64,000 nt of DNA, taken from the NCBI GenBank assembly GCA_021234155.1, contig JAJEKV010000051.1:1178754-1242753 (forward strand). Direction: 5' to 3'. Below are positions 11,084 through 23,410 of this stretch, one piece after another. The notes beneath the pieces are model-generated. The model had not been told where the DNA came from. It did no database searches and saw only the letters and a program-made list of their open reading frames with translations. Numbering within the stretch: the first letter of the stretch is position 1; every line of letters starts with the position of its first letter. The DNA is from Isoetes taiwanensis. Lineage: Eukaryota; Streptophyta; Lycopodiopsida; Isoetales; Isoetaceae. The translations under genes were made by a program, and so were the position numbers.

Positions 11084-13267
11084 TTAAGCCCGGGAAAATT
11101 CCCATTCTTGAGGCGTTATGTCTTTGTAGCATAGATGTCGTTTGCCTTGAAGCCTTTTTTGATAAAGGCTTGCATTAAATTCTCGCGGTCGAATTTCTTG
11201 TGTGGATGAGGATTGGTATGCACGCATTACAAGTGAGGCATTATTTGTGAAATAATAATGTTTTTGGCCCGAAATATGGCCTGCATCCTTTGGCATGCAC
11301 ATATTTAGAAATCTCAAGCGGCAATTTATCCCTTTTATCATAGTGATATGTCTCATAAATCCCATGAAATGGATCGAGAATCTCAATAGTCATATTGAGG
11401 AAATTAGCTTTACGCCCTATATTTCAGACCAAACTTGGGGTCCCAATAAGTAGTTTCATCTTCAATTTTTAAGAAATTTAAGTTATAGATGGTTTCAAAC
11501 AAAGGAGTCCCCTTTTCGGACCCGGACTCATTCTCGATATATTCATTATTCATACTAAGCATATCGTCCATATATATCCGAAAGTATGAGCAAAAGCAAA
11601 GACTTGTTTTACCATGCCGTTTCTAACCAATTTAGAAATGAAATTTAGTTCGACCAAGCAAGGTACAGATTGCACCAAGTTGGGCTGCATGAAAACCCCA
11701 TGGGGATACCTTTAGCTTGTCTCCAAACCTGATTGCCCGTCACGACAAAAGCGGTTTTGCGGGGAGCGGATGTTCATCTTCGACAAATAAATCTTTGTCA
11801 ATGCATACCCAAGCATCACTATCAAGTTTACTGTTTTCCGGATAGCCTTAACGGCCATTATTTAAGATCTTATACACAAGTTTAGTGCCTTTATGTTTTA
11901 CGCTGCGATTCAAACCGGAGAAATAACCTTAGTTATTACGACATATGCCATCTTCTCCTTCCGGGAATGTTTTCATAACATTTGCTAATGTCTGCAACAA
12001 AGACATTGCTAATTTGATCAGGTAGATTGCAAGTAACATCGTAGATTGATTCCACAATCCAGGAAGCTTTGATCTTATTTTTAAGAAAGAAGTTGGTCAT
12101 AGCAAATTTTTCTTCACAAACAATAGGCCAACTGTCAACAAAAAGATTAAGGCATGTTGCAATAAGCAAAGCCAAATTGGAGAAAATAGAATCATGGGCA
12201 CTTGTGATCCAACGGTAGCTGCCCTTATGTGCTTTGAAAATCCCAAATGTGTATGGCAGATCTTTAGATTCTAGTGACCAGTTACCCAAAAATTCTTGTA
12301 TGTCTTGACCAATTTGATTAGTAATGTCTGCTGGAGTGCCCTTTATAAGGCAAAAATCTTCACTGTTTAATCTGTTAAAGGCTTCATCCCTAACATGTTT
12401 GGGACACATGAAAGAAGGATTATTGGAAGCCTTATCAATACCAGCAACATAGACGTTATTTTTCAGCCAATCAAGGTTACTGACAACAGCCTTATCATTG
12501 ATCTGAAATTTGACCTGTTTTTTGTTATTTCTGACAAAGTCCTTTGCTAATCTGTATGATCTTTTTAATATTTCTTTTTTGCAGTTGGCAATTATACCAT
12601 TGTCAACATCTGCAAGGCTGTATCTGTGAACATGGAAGAATTGATCTGTGGTAGTTTTCATTTCCTCTTTGAACTGTAGCAGACTGAACGGCCTGTCAGG
12701 AATGTGATTAAGGCCAAATTTAAGCCATCCTTTGAGAGCTTTGCTATGGACAAAGTTAAAGGTCGATTAGTACCGGATATGACCAATATCCCCACATATG
12801 AACTTTTTTAAAGCTGGATTAGAGCATGGGCAAGGCATTTCAGCTTCAAGTGAAAAGACCTTTCTAGGATTATAGAGCATGCTTTTGAGATTCCCAGAGA
12901 ATTTCCATCCGAAAGTGGTAGTTTGCCATATTTTCTCACCAATTGGTCCAAGGAAAGAGCAGATAACTTCCTTAAAGATAAAGTTGAATTTAATTTTCTC
13001 CACACATTTGGAGAAAAAGTTAAAATGGACAAATTTCATTCCAGAGCTCTCTTTGGTGGTAATAAGTTTCCATCTCCCTTCAGCATTTTTGAGTAAAGAC
13101 CTAGTTTTTTTTCTGTATATTGACAAGCGACAGTAAATTATGTTAAAAAACCAAAAATAGTAAATGAAGATCAACTCACCCCTGGTACCAAGGAAGTTTT
13201 TAAAGGGAATTACCCTTAGTTTATAGGCTGTATTGGCATAAGAGCCTAGGATTTTAAAGGAGCCCAA
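11084..13267 (-). pseudogene. Reverse transcriptase of retroelement B (fossil)
   Basis: The longest open piece (11,936-12,661) reads as RT N-terminal region and fingers/palm. Motifs seen on the minus strand, in order: a GLNHIP segment (about 12,700), typical of Penelope-like N-termini; FKAHKGSYRWITSAHDS (about 12,190-12,240); motif A VFVADISKCYENIP (about 11,960-12,005); motif B GIPMGFSCSP (about 11,680-11,711); the active site YMDD at 11,563-11,574; then thumb sequence to 11,084. Together these place it with Penelope-like RTs rather than LTR or LINE RTs. No GIY-YIG endonuclease follows. The frame is broken several times. The upstream stretch 12,767-13,267 has a Cys-containing tail (CPCSNP) of unclear role. 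Confidence 0.75.
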
Positions 13268-13385
13268 GGGGCACCATGCTTGTTAGGCATGGATAGAAAG
13301 TATATAACAGAAGTTCAAGGTAGCATATAATGAAAACAGTGATCATTTCATATAAATAGAATATAGTACCTTATTTCCAAAGTGT

Positions 13386-15013
13386 TCAGAAGTGAAGCAT
13401 ATTTGGTCGGATGCCCGAACCACGACCCGCTCCTTTCATTGTAGGTTTGTTAACTGAATTCTCCATATTATTGCTATTGCCCATAAAGGTTTCAGACACA
13501 ATTGTACTAGTATCAGATGCCATGCTTGCTTTTTTACGGAATTTTGGAGGCATAATGACTTCAAAATCCTCCTCAATTTTCTGCTTTCTTTTCTGATATG
13601 CAGACTTTTGATTAGAGCCCCTTTTTTCCTCCTGACTCAAGGAATCTTTGAGGAATTTCTTGGCTTTTATTGTTTTTTCCAGAATTCCAGCAGCAATAGT
13701 ATTACCAAACTCCTGTTTTAAGTTGGCATATTTGTCTTCAGCAAACCTGGTAGTCATGTTAATCATAATCTTTCTGAGTTTTAGATATCCAATATATGCC
13801 ACAGCACCAGCTCTCATGCCTTCAGAGTTCATAATGTTATGAAATTTGAGAAACATATAGGTGCAGGACCTATTAGGCCACAGAATCTCTGTACTGTTTA
13901 AGATACGCCAGACAGCATGATCAAACCAAGTGATATGATCTTTGCACGCATTGGGATCTTTTTTATTGCCACGTTCATAGCCACATTTGAGGAATGGACA
14001 GAAAGTCCTCCAAATTTTTCTCAAATATAAGTCATGTCGATCCTCATCCAGTTTAGCCATATGGCCCTTCTGCCCAACAAGAATTCCAGTATCTTTGTCA
14101 CATTTCTTACCAAAAAATTGTGTGTTGAAGGGAACATCCAGGTCGATTCTATCAATTGGTTTCACAAAATTATCAGCATTCATAATGGACTGTTCAACTT
14201 CAGTATCAGAAATATTGCATATCATTTTAAGCATCTCCACGCTAACTGGTGCCAGGACCCCAAGGTTTTGGGTCTTCCGAAATTCTCACGACATTTAACA
14301 CCACAGTAGTTTACGCTAATCGGCGAGAGAGAATAGGAAAATGGTAGCAATTATATAGAGTTAATTTCTTCAGATCATAGTTGTCCAATTCATTTGTTGA
14401 CCACTGCGCATCCGCTTCAACTTCATTAATAGGAGTAGGATCGAAATTCCCTTTGTTCTTTTCGGAAAGTTTATTGCAATCAAAAGAGCGGTTCGTCATA
14501 CTCATGGGTTGAACCCCTTTTTCTTTGGCAATGGTTCCTTTTTATATTTTCTGATAGGAGGGTACATGACATTTATTCCATTAGCTGTCTGCAAGGCAGA
14601 AACCCCTTTGATAAAGGTAAGAACATCCTTAACTTCATTGTTTTCAGCATCAAAGTGTGATATTGGAAGAATAGCATACACTTAGGTCAATCATAGTCAT
14701 GCATGCTACAAGGTCTTTATCAGCCTTGTTATCGTAAGACCAAATCAAACATATTGTTTATTCCCAAAAGGTGATAGAAGTATCAAACTCTTCGGACACT
14801 GCCTCTTTCTTCATAAAATATTTATGGACGTCAGGGTTCATAATACATCCCATCATCAATTGAACAGCCTTATTGGGAGGCCAAATATGTGTCTTAGCAT
14901 ATCCCAGCTGAATAAGGTCCTCCATCCAAATGGGAGCATCTTTCAAAGCAGCATGATCATAATCAGCTTTAGGAATCTCAATAAGATCATCACTGGTGGT
15001 CTGTGCACCTTCC
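13386..15013 (-). pseudogene. ORF1 of retroelement B (fossil), homologue of copy A ORF1
   Basis: The 284-codon open segment 13,386-14,240 and the pieces upstream align block by block with the 573-residue protein at 723-2444: WMEDLIQLGYAK and NKAVQ at the N-terminus, then VPFNTQFFGKKC, LRKIWRTFCPFLKCGYE, HITWFDHAVWRILN, and YIGYLKLRKIMINMTTRFA. The CCCH-like cluster is only partly kept. The C-terminus is basic and then Ser/Asn-rich. On the minus strand an acceptor-like TGCATTTTTAG lies just upstream (about 15,014), which suggests ORF1 is reached by splicing from the ORF0 exon in the repeat. The frame is broken, with about three to five breaks. Confidence 0.75.
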
Positions 15014-15126
15014 TAAAAATGCAAGAATAATCAGAACAAGTACAATATGAAGCCAAATAAAGGCATAAGAAATCAGAGTAGTCCCTAAGGTCCACATTGG
15101 TAAAACCAATGTCCTGAAATCAAAGA

Positions 15127-17877
15127 ATATATACCCAAGCCTAATCCATTCCCAGAATGAACCAGACCATCCCAAAAGACCAAATGGCCTATCAGGACTT
15201 ATCAGTCCCTAATGAATAGGGGGACCTTAGGGACCAAATAAATTAAACTGGACGTAGATCCAAAAAGCAAGAGACCCATAAAACATTGGAGATATTCCAG
15301 AAAAAACATCTTGCATCAGATGAAAAACATTTCAGAATTGAGAGTGCAAATATTTTTAAACTTAATTCCAAAGTTTTAGCACTTTAATCCAATAAGGGAA
15401 CGTTAGGAATATTGGAAATGATCAAACCAAGATACAAGCATGTTTGAATTGCATAAAGGAATTTCAGTATCCTTAGAAAAAAATTTATCCCTACCATATT
15501 TTAAGGGGAGGTAATACAGTGCAAATCTTAACAGGGCATAAATGTAGGTAAACATTTCAGCTTCACTCAAACTGTCAAATATTAATATGATCTTTTGCAA
15601 TTTCAGCATTTTTCAAGCATGTTCATATCAGAAGATTTATCGGTCAAAATATCGAAACTTTCAAATATTATTTCATAATATTCCTGAAATATATCCATAA
15701 ATGTTGTATGAAGGCATATACTATGTGAAACATGGTATGCCATGCCACAAAAAACAATTGTTTATGTAGATCAGATGCCTTATACCAGGCTCAAACAAAC
15801 TGGAATGCAAGTGTTCCAAAGAAGTTTTGCAAAAATGCTTACCAGCCTTAGAGTAAAGACTTAGAAAACTAACAAATAGAGAGATGAACTTGAGAAATCA
15901 TGATGTCTAAGACAGCAATATATTGTAGATTTCCTTCCTGTACCAAGAACTCCATGCATCCAAAGATCAACAAAGATTTGGAGGAGTAAAACAGGTTACC
16001 TGCACCCAAACATGTCAACGTTAGCATAATAATGGTAGCGAGACAAGGGATGACAGGTAAGCTATTGTTTTACTCGGCTCTTCGCCCTTCACCAAACTGT
16101 TAGTCCATGTAATACATGATAAAAACCAAAATGTAACAAACTATATAGATTGTCATGAAATTCTGAGATAATGCTTCTAAAGCAAATTACAAGGGTTCAA
16201 TAATTCAGCTCAGATATCCCTGTTTAAGAGAATGTGTATATTAGCCACTGGATTCTACTTTATCCATTAACCCCTTATTTTAGAGATAGATATATTTCTG
16301 GAAATAGATTTTTAAACACATCTATTTAGAGAAGCAATATAAGTCATAGATTATATGGACACCGTCAGATAAGAATGAAAACTAGAAAGTTACTGGCCTG
16401 TTTTCGATAAATCCCAGAGAGCCTGTTAGCTAAAGCATAAGAAATTATGTAAAACCTGATTAAGCTGGATAGGTTCATTCCCATCGGGTTCAGCAATGCT
16501 CTGCTCCTCTTGTTCAGTATTATCAGCAATGTTGGTGATGTGTGGAACTGGTGCTTCCTTGTCCACTGTATTCTCCGTAGATGTAAAGAACCTTTTAACA
16601 CTAGTGGGATTGCTTGGTCCAGCAAACTTCTTAGCAGTGGGAATAGGTGTTGATGTAGCAGAATCGAGATGATACCTTTCCACAATCCTTTCCAGGAACT
16701 GCTTAGTAGGCTGAGCTATGGATTCAGCCTCTGCTCTACACAAGGCATTGAGATCAAGTCCAGCTTTCTTGATAAGATCAAGGAGTTTGGCTCTGGTAGC
16801 TCCCTTGTTGGTAGCTCCTTCCGTTTTCCCCATATTGGCCAAGAGATGGTAACAAAATCAGAGATGGAGAATTGGGTATAATGGGTCAGAAAGGCGCAGA
16901 TCGACCAGACCTCATGCTCAAATGAAGAAAGCAAATCCCTATGGTAAATTTGCTTGCTGCTAATAAAGGGATACAACCCTAAAAAACGCACATGCCATCT
17001 CATTTCCGGCATGGAAATAAGCTAGGAAGGCAAAAAATCAGGTAAAGGCAGTCGTATGCAAATTTCCAGCAAAGATTTGGAAAAGAAAAAAGTTAAAAAG
17101 CATCATACCTTTTTGCATGCATATCCAGCTATTTCTGTAAGGCATATTTCGGGCAGAAGGACAGCGGGGCTCATCTGTACCATAGGTTAGAGATCAAAAG
17201 GTGGAACTGCCGTTAAGGTCTGCATCAGCACTGGCCGGTAGAGCAAGGATCGTCCGCCTTTCTGTTGCGATAAGCGGAACCCTAAAAAGTTAAAGGATTT
17301 ATCCAGAAAAGCAAAATTTCGAAAAAGCCTTGTTAGGATTTCAAAGGTCATATTTAACCCACGTGGGTAGAACCAATACTATAAACAAATACCAAAAGTA
17401 GTTAAAGGGTTAGATGTTCCGAAAATATGTGATAGCTTGGAGAACTATAGATCGATATTTGTCTAGCAATTTAACAAGTGTTCCCATGGATGCCACAATA
17501 TCAATGATAGGTTAGAGGTATATTCCCATATTAGTAAAGTTCCAGACCCTATGCCTGTCAGGCTTACACAATCTGGAGAGGGCCGGCTTGTTTCAGCTGT
17601 AGGTAGATCACAACCTTACGTTATGTACCAATTTTTTCAAAATCAAAAGCAAGTCTATTTAGGAATGTTATGTTCAGTTATGTTAAATGAGGTAAAGGAT
17701 GCTATTGGTTCAAGAAATAGGCTATTTTCTGCAGATCATACTATTGCATGAAACATGCGTTCCAGGCCTATGATCATTAGGATTTATCCATATTAACCAA
17801 GACTCAGTTATTAGCATAACAGTTTGGGAAGCCTATCATGTCTTTAGGATATATATATATATTTATATAGATATATA
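15127..17877 (-). repeat. Right 2.75-kb direct repeat (pLTR-like) of retroelement B
   Basis: Mate of 8,122-10,876 and upstream repeat in element orientation. It carries the better-preserved ORF0 exon. Its outer end (minus strand) reads TCTATATAAATATATATATA, a TATA-like run, and directly abuts the CTTG end of a Y-family element. Confidence 0.93.
16456..16842 (-). CDS. ORF0: small first exon of retroelement B
   Basis: Begins MANMGKTEGATNKGATRAKL and ends EPIQLNQ at a GT donor (CAG|GTTTTAC, boundary at 16,456/16,455). The N-terminal block GATNKGATRAKLLDLIKKAGL matches GACNKGQTRAKLIEFLRRNGL of the exon at 50,004. In both copies the exon ends with an acidic stretch and QLNQ directly before a GTT donor, strong evidence that this is a real spliced exon rather than a chance frame. 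The xxKLxxLxxxxGL pattern resembles half of a SAP DNA-binding motif, but that is a weak resemblance. The middle is Ser/Thr/Pro-rich. If splicing is used, this exon would supply the N-terminus of ORF1. Confidence 0.6.
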
Positions 17878-19424
<1,547 letters not shown>

Positions 19425-20240
19425 TGTTCGAGTTTTAGCATGTTCCTATGCTGCAAGTTCTTATCGTGCCGTACATTCTAAAAGAATGTCTTGAGAATAC
19501 TCTAAATTCATAGATTCTCTAAGATTCTACCAAGGTTCTCTTGGAGGTTTCGTGGAGATTCCTCTAAATTTTATAAAATTCCCTCTAGATTCCATTAGAT
19601 TTCCGTAGATTCTCCAAGATTCTATGACGATCCCCTTAGATTCCCTTAGATCCCTTTAGATTTTATGAGATTGTATTAGGTTCCCTTACATTATATGAGA
19701 TTCAAAGAGATTCTATAAAGATTCCCTTAGATACTCTAAGATTTCCAACATTTTCCTAGATTGCCTTAGATTTTATGAAGATTCCCTTAGATTTTAAGAG
19801 ATTCCCTTAGGCTTGTAAATATTTTCCTAGATTTTCTCACATTTTATGAGATTTTCTTAGATTCTGTTAGATTCTCCTGGATTCCTTTACATTCTAGAAC
19901 TTTTTAGAACATTCTAAGGCCATTCTGAGACTTTCAAAATATCCTAGAACTTTCTGGAAGTATTTCCCTAGATTCTCTTACCTTCCCATGGATTCCTACA
20001 TTCTCGAACATTCTAGAACCTATTAGAACAATTTGAAACTTTCTGGAAGAATTTTCATAGATTCCCCCCAGATTATGTTCTAGAATTTTTTGGAACTTTT
20101 TAGAAGATTCTAGAACTTTCTAGAGCCTTCCAGAACATTCTAGAACTCATTTGAACTAGTTAGAATGTTATACTCCATTTTATCTTAACTGGATTGTTAC
20201 CCTTAAGTATATGTGAAACATAAATTATTTTTAGAATTAA

Positions 20241-20303
20241 TGCTTGGTCTAGTGGTTAGAATGGGGGGCTGGGGGGTCAATGGCCAGGGTTCAAATTCCC
20301 CAC
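20241..20303 (+). repeat. tRNA-like SINE head (A and B boxes)
   Basis: A box TGGTCTAGTGGTTAGAATG and B box GGGTTCAAATTCCCC at tRNA-like spacing give an internal pol III promoter. No acceptor stem can be formed, so it is a SINE head rather than a tRNA gene. It is followed by a poly-A-like ACATAAAAATTTTAAAAG and the CCGTAGGATC tail. A related copy is at 55,979-56,041 (minus). Confidence 0.75.
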
Positions 20304-20344
20304 ACAACATAAAAATTTTAAAAGCCTTTCCTTAAAGGATGAGC

Positions 20345-20680
20345 ATTCAACGTGGGCCGTAGGATCTTGGACCCGATCAAGGGCCGAGATCGTGCCATGT
20401 GGCAAAAATCTAAAGCAACATGAGCCGTAGGATCCTAGATCGACGATCAAGATCAAGAACAACCTGGACCATAGGATCGATTACATATAATTCCAAAGCC
20501 ATGTGCACCGTAGGATGTGTCCCAAAGCAATGTGAGCCGTAGGATCTCGGACCGACGATCAGGATCAAATCAACCTGGACCGTAGGATCGCTTACATATA
20601 GTCTATACACAAACTCCCAAGCCATCTGGACCGTAGGATACGTCCCAAAGCCACGTGAGCCGTAGGATCTCGGATCAACG
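20345..20680. repeat. Degenerate CCGTAGGATC tandem repeats
   Basis: About ten units of (A/G)CCRTAGGAT(C/A)/GACGATC spaced at roughly 30-60 bp, separated by blocks such as CAACCTGGACCGTAGGATCG and GTGAGCCGTAGGATCTCGGA. The 97-residue minus-strand frame here is a by-product of the repeats. The same units recur inverted at 55,650-55,930. Confidence 0.75.
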
Positions 20681-20733
20681 GTCGGATTTAGGAGGACAAA
20701 CATAAGAACATATATATATCAGATATATATATA

Positions 20734-22691
20734 TCTATTATCTATTATATATATACAATTATTGGATGTGTCCTATGGGGGGGTGAATCTTTGTAGAGAT
20801 TCATCCCAGCCGTCCATTTTTTGAGGTGGCGCGACAATAGCCCTTGGATTTCATGGGGGGGCATGCATGGGGCATGCATGGGGCATGCACCCCATCTCTG
20901 GGCCGTCGATCGGGCACGCGAAAAATCGTGGCCCTTGATTTCTTTTAGGGAGAGTGCAAGGAAGTTTCCTTCCATAGAATTAAAGGGGAAATTTAATCTT
21001 GGTTGTCAAAAATAGGCATTTAATTCTACCTAAATACATTAAATGCTAAGTTATGAGGTGACAAGATTTTAATTGCCTATATTAATAAATATTAATTCTT
21101 TTTGCCTATATTAATTTTAGAGAGAGTGCAAATGCTTTTTTGGTGCAACCAATCTCGACCATTGGATCAAAAGGGGAGGTGAAATCTTGGCCATTAAGTA
21201 TTTTATTTAAATGCAATTTTTATTAAAGGAGGTGAGGTGGCACCCTTATTTAATAAAAAAGTAGTGATGTGACACCAACATTTATGAGTGGATTTCTAGG
21301 AAGCTTGCTTTCTATAATCATCTTCAAGGGCCCGTGAACTTACAAGAGAGAGGGCTCGGATGAAGGTGGGACCCATGCCATTGGATTCCTCTCGCCGAGA
21401 ACTTTTAAAGAGTGGTGCCTTGGCATCATTCTCGTCGTAGTAAGAGTCAATGTGATCGAATATTGAGAATCTTCATGGAATCTTACGTAATCTATTATAA
21501 TTTAGGAGAATCTTCGAGAATCTTCATGGGATCTTAGAGAATCTAGAGGAATCTCATTGGAATATTAGGGAATCTATGGGAATCACAAGTGAATCCTTGA
21601 GAATCTAAGGAATCCAAGGGAATCTTCATAAAATATTTTTAGAACATAGGGGAATATTGGTAGAATCTTGGAGAACCTAGGAACTCTTCAGAGAAACTAG
21701 AGAATATACATAGAATATTAGGAAATCTTGGAGAATCTAGAGGAATGTTGAGATAAGCTTCAAAATCTAAGTAGGAATCTGAGGAATCTTCATAGAAACT
21801 TGGAGAATCTATGGGAATCTTGATGGAATCTTGGAGAATCTAAGGGAATCTTGATGGAACCTTGGAGAATCTAAAGGAATCTTTGTAGAATCCAATGGAA
21901 TCTAAGAGAATCTTGGGAGTCCATAGGAATCTTAAGAGAATCTCTAAGAACCTTCATAAAATCTTTGACAATTTAAGGGAATCTTGATGGAATCTTGGAG
22001 AATCTAAAGGAATCTATATAGGATCTTAAATAATCTAAGAGAATTGACATAGAATATTTAGGAATCTAAGAGAATCTTGGGAGAATCTTTGAGGATCTAG
22101 GCCAATCTAAAGGAATCTCCATAAAATCTTTGAGAATTTAAGGGAATCTTGATGGAATCTTGGAGAACCTTGAGGAATCTACATGGAATCTATGGGAAGC
22201 TTGGAAGAATCTTTGGAGATCCACGAGAATCTAAGTGGATCTTAATAAAAATTTTGAGACTTCAGGGAAGTCTTGATGGAATCCTGAAGAATCTATTGTA
22301 ATCTTTATAGAATCTAAGGGAATCTAGGGGTAACCTACATAGAACCTTGACAAACCTGGAGGAATCTTGGAATATTCTTTGGAAATCTAGAAGAATCTCA
22401 AGAGAATCTTAGGGAATCTATGGGAATCTTAAAAGAATATTTGAAAATCTAGGAGAATCTAAAGGAATGTCTATAGAATCATATAGAATCTCGAGGATTA
22501 TCAAGGGATCTTGTGGAATATAAGGGAAAATTGATGGAATCTCAAAGAATTTAGGGGAATCTTTACATTACTTTAGAGAATCCAAGAGTCTTTATAGAAT
22601 CTTCGTTGGATGGCTCTACATTTGGCTTTTGGTCGAATTTGTACACCCCCTCATAGTACAACCACTTGTATATATATATATATATACAAGT
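20734..22691 (+). mobile_element. X-family Helitron-like element X1, without captured gene
   Basis: Starts TCTATTATCTATTATATATA after a TA tract and ends CCTCATAGTACAACCACTTG plus (TA)n. The first 750 bp aligns with X4 (39,925-40,520): shared blocks include GGATGAAGGTGGGAC, GGATTCCTCTCG and AAAGGAGGTGAGGTGGCA. Subterminal GGCCGTC motifs and GGGGCATGCATGGGGCATGC repeats lie at 20,810-20,900. The rest is a 1.2-kb GAATCT array. The last ~28 bp (22,664-22,691) form a perfect palindrome shared with the end of X2. Confidence 0.65.
21440..22600. repeat. GAATCT array with 10-11-bp period
   Basis: More than one hundred degenerate units of GAATCTNNRR(N), for example GAATCTTGGA-GAATCTAAGG-GAATCTTGATG. 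The period is close to one DNA helical turn. There is no open frame of note. A shorter version lies in X4 and inverse-orientation versions lie in Y2. Confidence 0.9.
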
Positions 22692-22996
22692 ATGGGTACT
22701 ATGAGGAAGTGTACAAAGCCGAATGTACATACGTTGGCAAGAATAGATTCCCCGAGTTTCTATAAGATTTTCAAGTTTACCAATATTCCATCAAGGCTAC
22801 CCCTATTTTAGAGAGATTCTATAAGATTCTTTAAGGTTTTCTAGGAATCTATTATAAAGGTGTGGCACATGGAAGATCAATGACCTATTAGACCAAAAGA
22901 ACAATTTATTTCTTGGGGTAGGAATTTCGCTGACCAACCTGACGCATTTCGCAAAAAGCCGAGGTTGCTTTTGCATAGAGAGCTCCTTTGGCATGT

Positions 22997-23035
22997 GTCT
23001 ACAAAGTACATCAACCATTGATGTACTTTGTAGAC
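22997..23035. repeat. Perfect 18-bp inverted repeat, 3-nt loop
   Basis: Arms GTCTACAAAGTACATCAA and TTGATGTACTTTGTAGAC around CCA, with four more paired bases outside a small bulge. Too short for a plant microRNA precursor. It may be a foldback left by a small rearrangement. Confidence 0.9.
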
Positions 23036-23410
23036 ATGCACACTCAAAAGGTAATTGCATATCTGAAAATGGGGCCTTTGTTTATCACTGTGGCAACAAA
23101 GCTTAACTTGCAACACAATCAATGCCTTTAGAATATGCAACATAGCATCATCAAATAATTATAGCAATCAAAAGATTAAAGAACATGCCCTTATAAGAAA
23201 ATCATTCTTGCACTAAACTGAAACCACCCCTACAACCAGCCTAAAATTTTAGAAAAGGAAGGACCTACTTGGAATTCTAAAAAAGGAAGGAGGTATAATG
23301 CATAGCATAGCCTTTTAGGACCATTGCATGATTACAAAAGAGTTGGGAAGGTTCTTGAGGTTAGGTTGCATTGTCTTCATGGGACGTAGCTTAAAAACAT
23401 CAAGCCCTTT

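Larger units (their letters stand above)
8122..17877 (-). mobile_element. Penelope-like retroelement B with long direct repeats (fossil)
   Basis: A 9.76-kb unit. Two nearly identical direct repeats (8,122-10,876 and 15,127-17,877) flank a 4.25-kb core. Read on the minus strand the order is repeat with ORF0 exon, ORF1, RT, repeat. Penelope-like elements often show LTR-like pLTRs from partial tandem copies, which fits. The RT has KAHK, RWITSAH, DISKCYENIP, GIPMGFSCSP and YMDD motifs in the order expected of the Penelope clade, and no GIY-YIG or other endonuclease is visible, so it resembles the endonuclease-lacking (Athena/Coprina-like) group. The element is broken, with roughly five to ten breaks across ORF1 and RT. 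High similarity of the two repeats suggests a fairly recent origin. Alternative: an LTR- or DIRS-type element; I see no integrase, protease, RNase H or tyrosine recombinase. Confidence 0.72.

Noticed and set aside
10877-11084. GIY-YIG endonuclease after the RT
   Set aside because: No GIY/YIG, Arg or Glu pattern seen in any frame between the RT thumb and the repeat.
20241-20303. Functional tRNA gene
   Set aside because: A and B boxes are present but there is no acceptor or anticodon stem.
20410-20703. 97-codon minus frame with repeated PTV..SYGS
   Set aside because: By-product of CCGTAGGATC tandem repeats.
22664-22691. CTRR terminus for the X family
   Set aside because: The copies end CTTG(TA)n; no CTAA/CTAG/CTGA/CTGG at a constant place, so X is called only Helitron-like.
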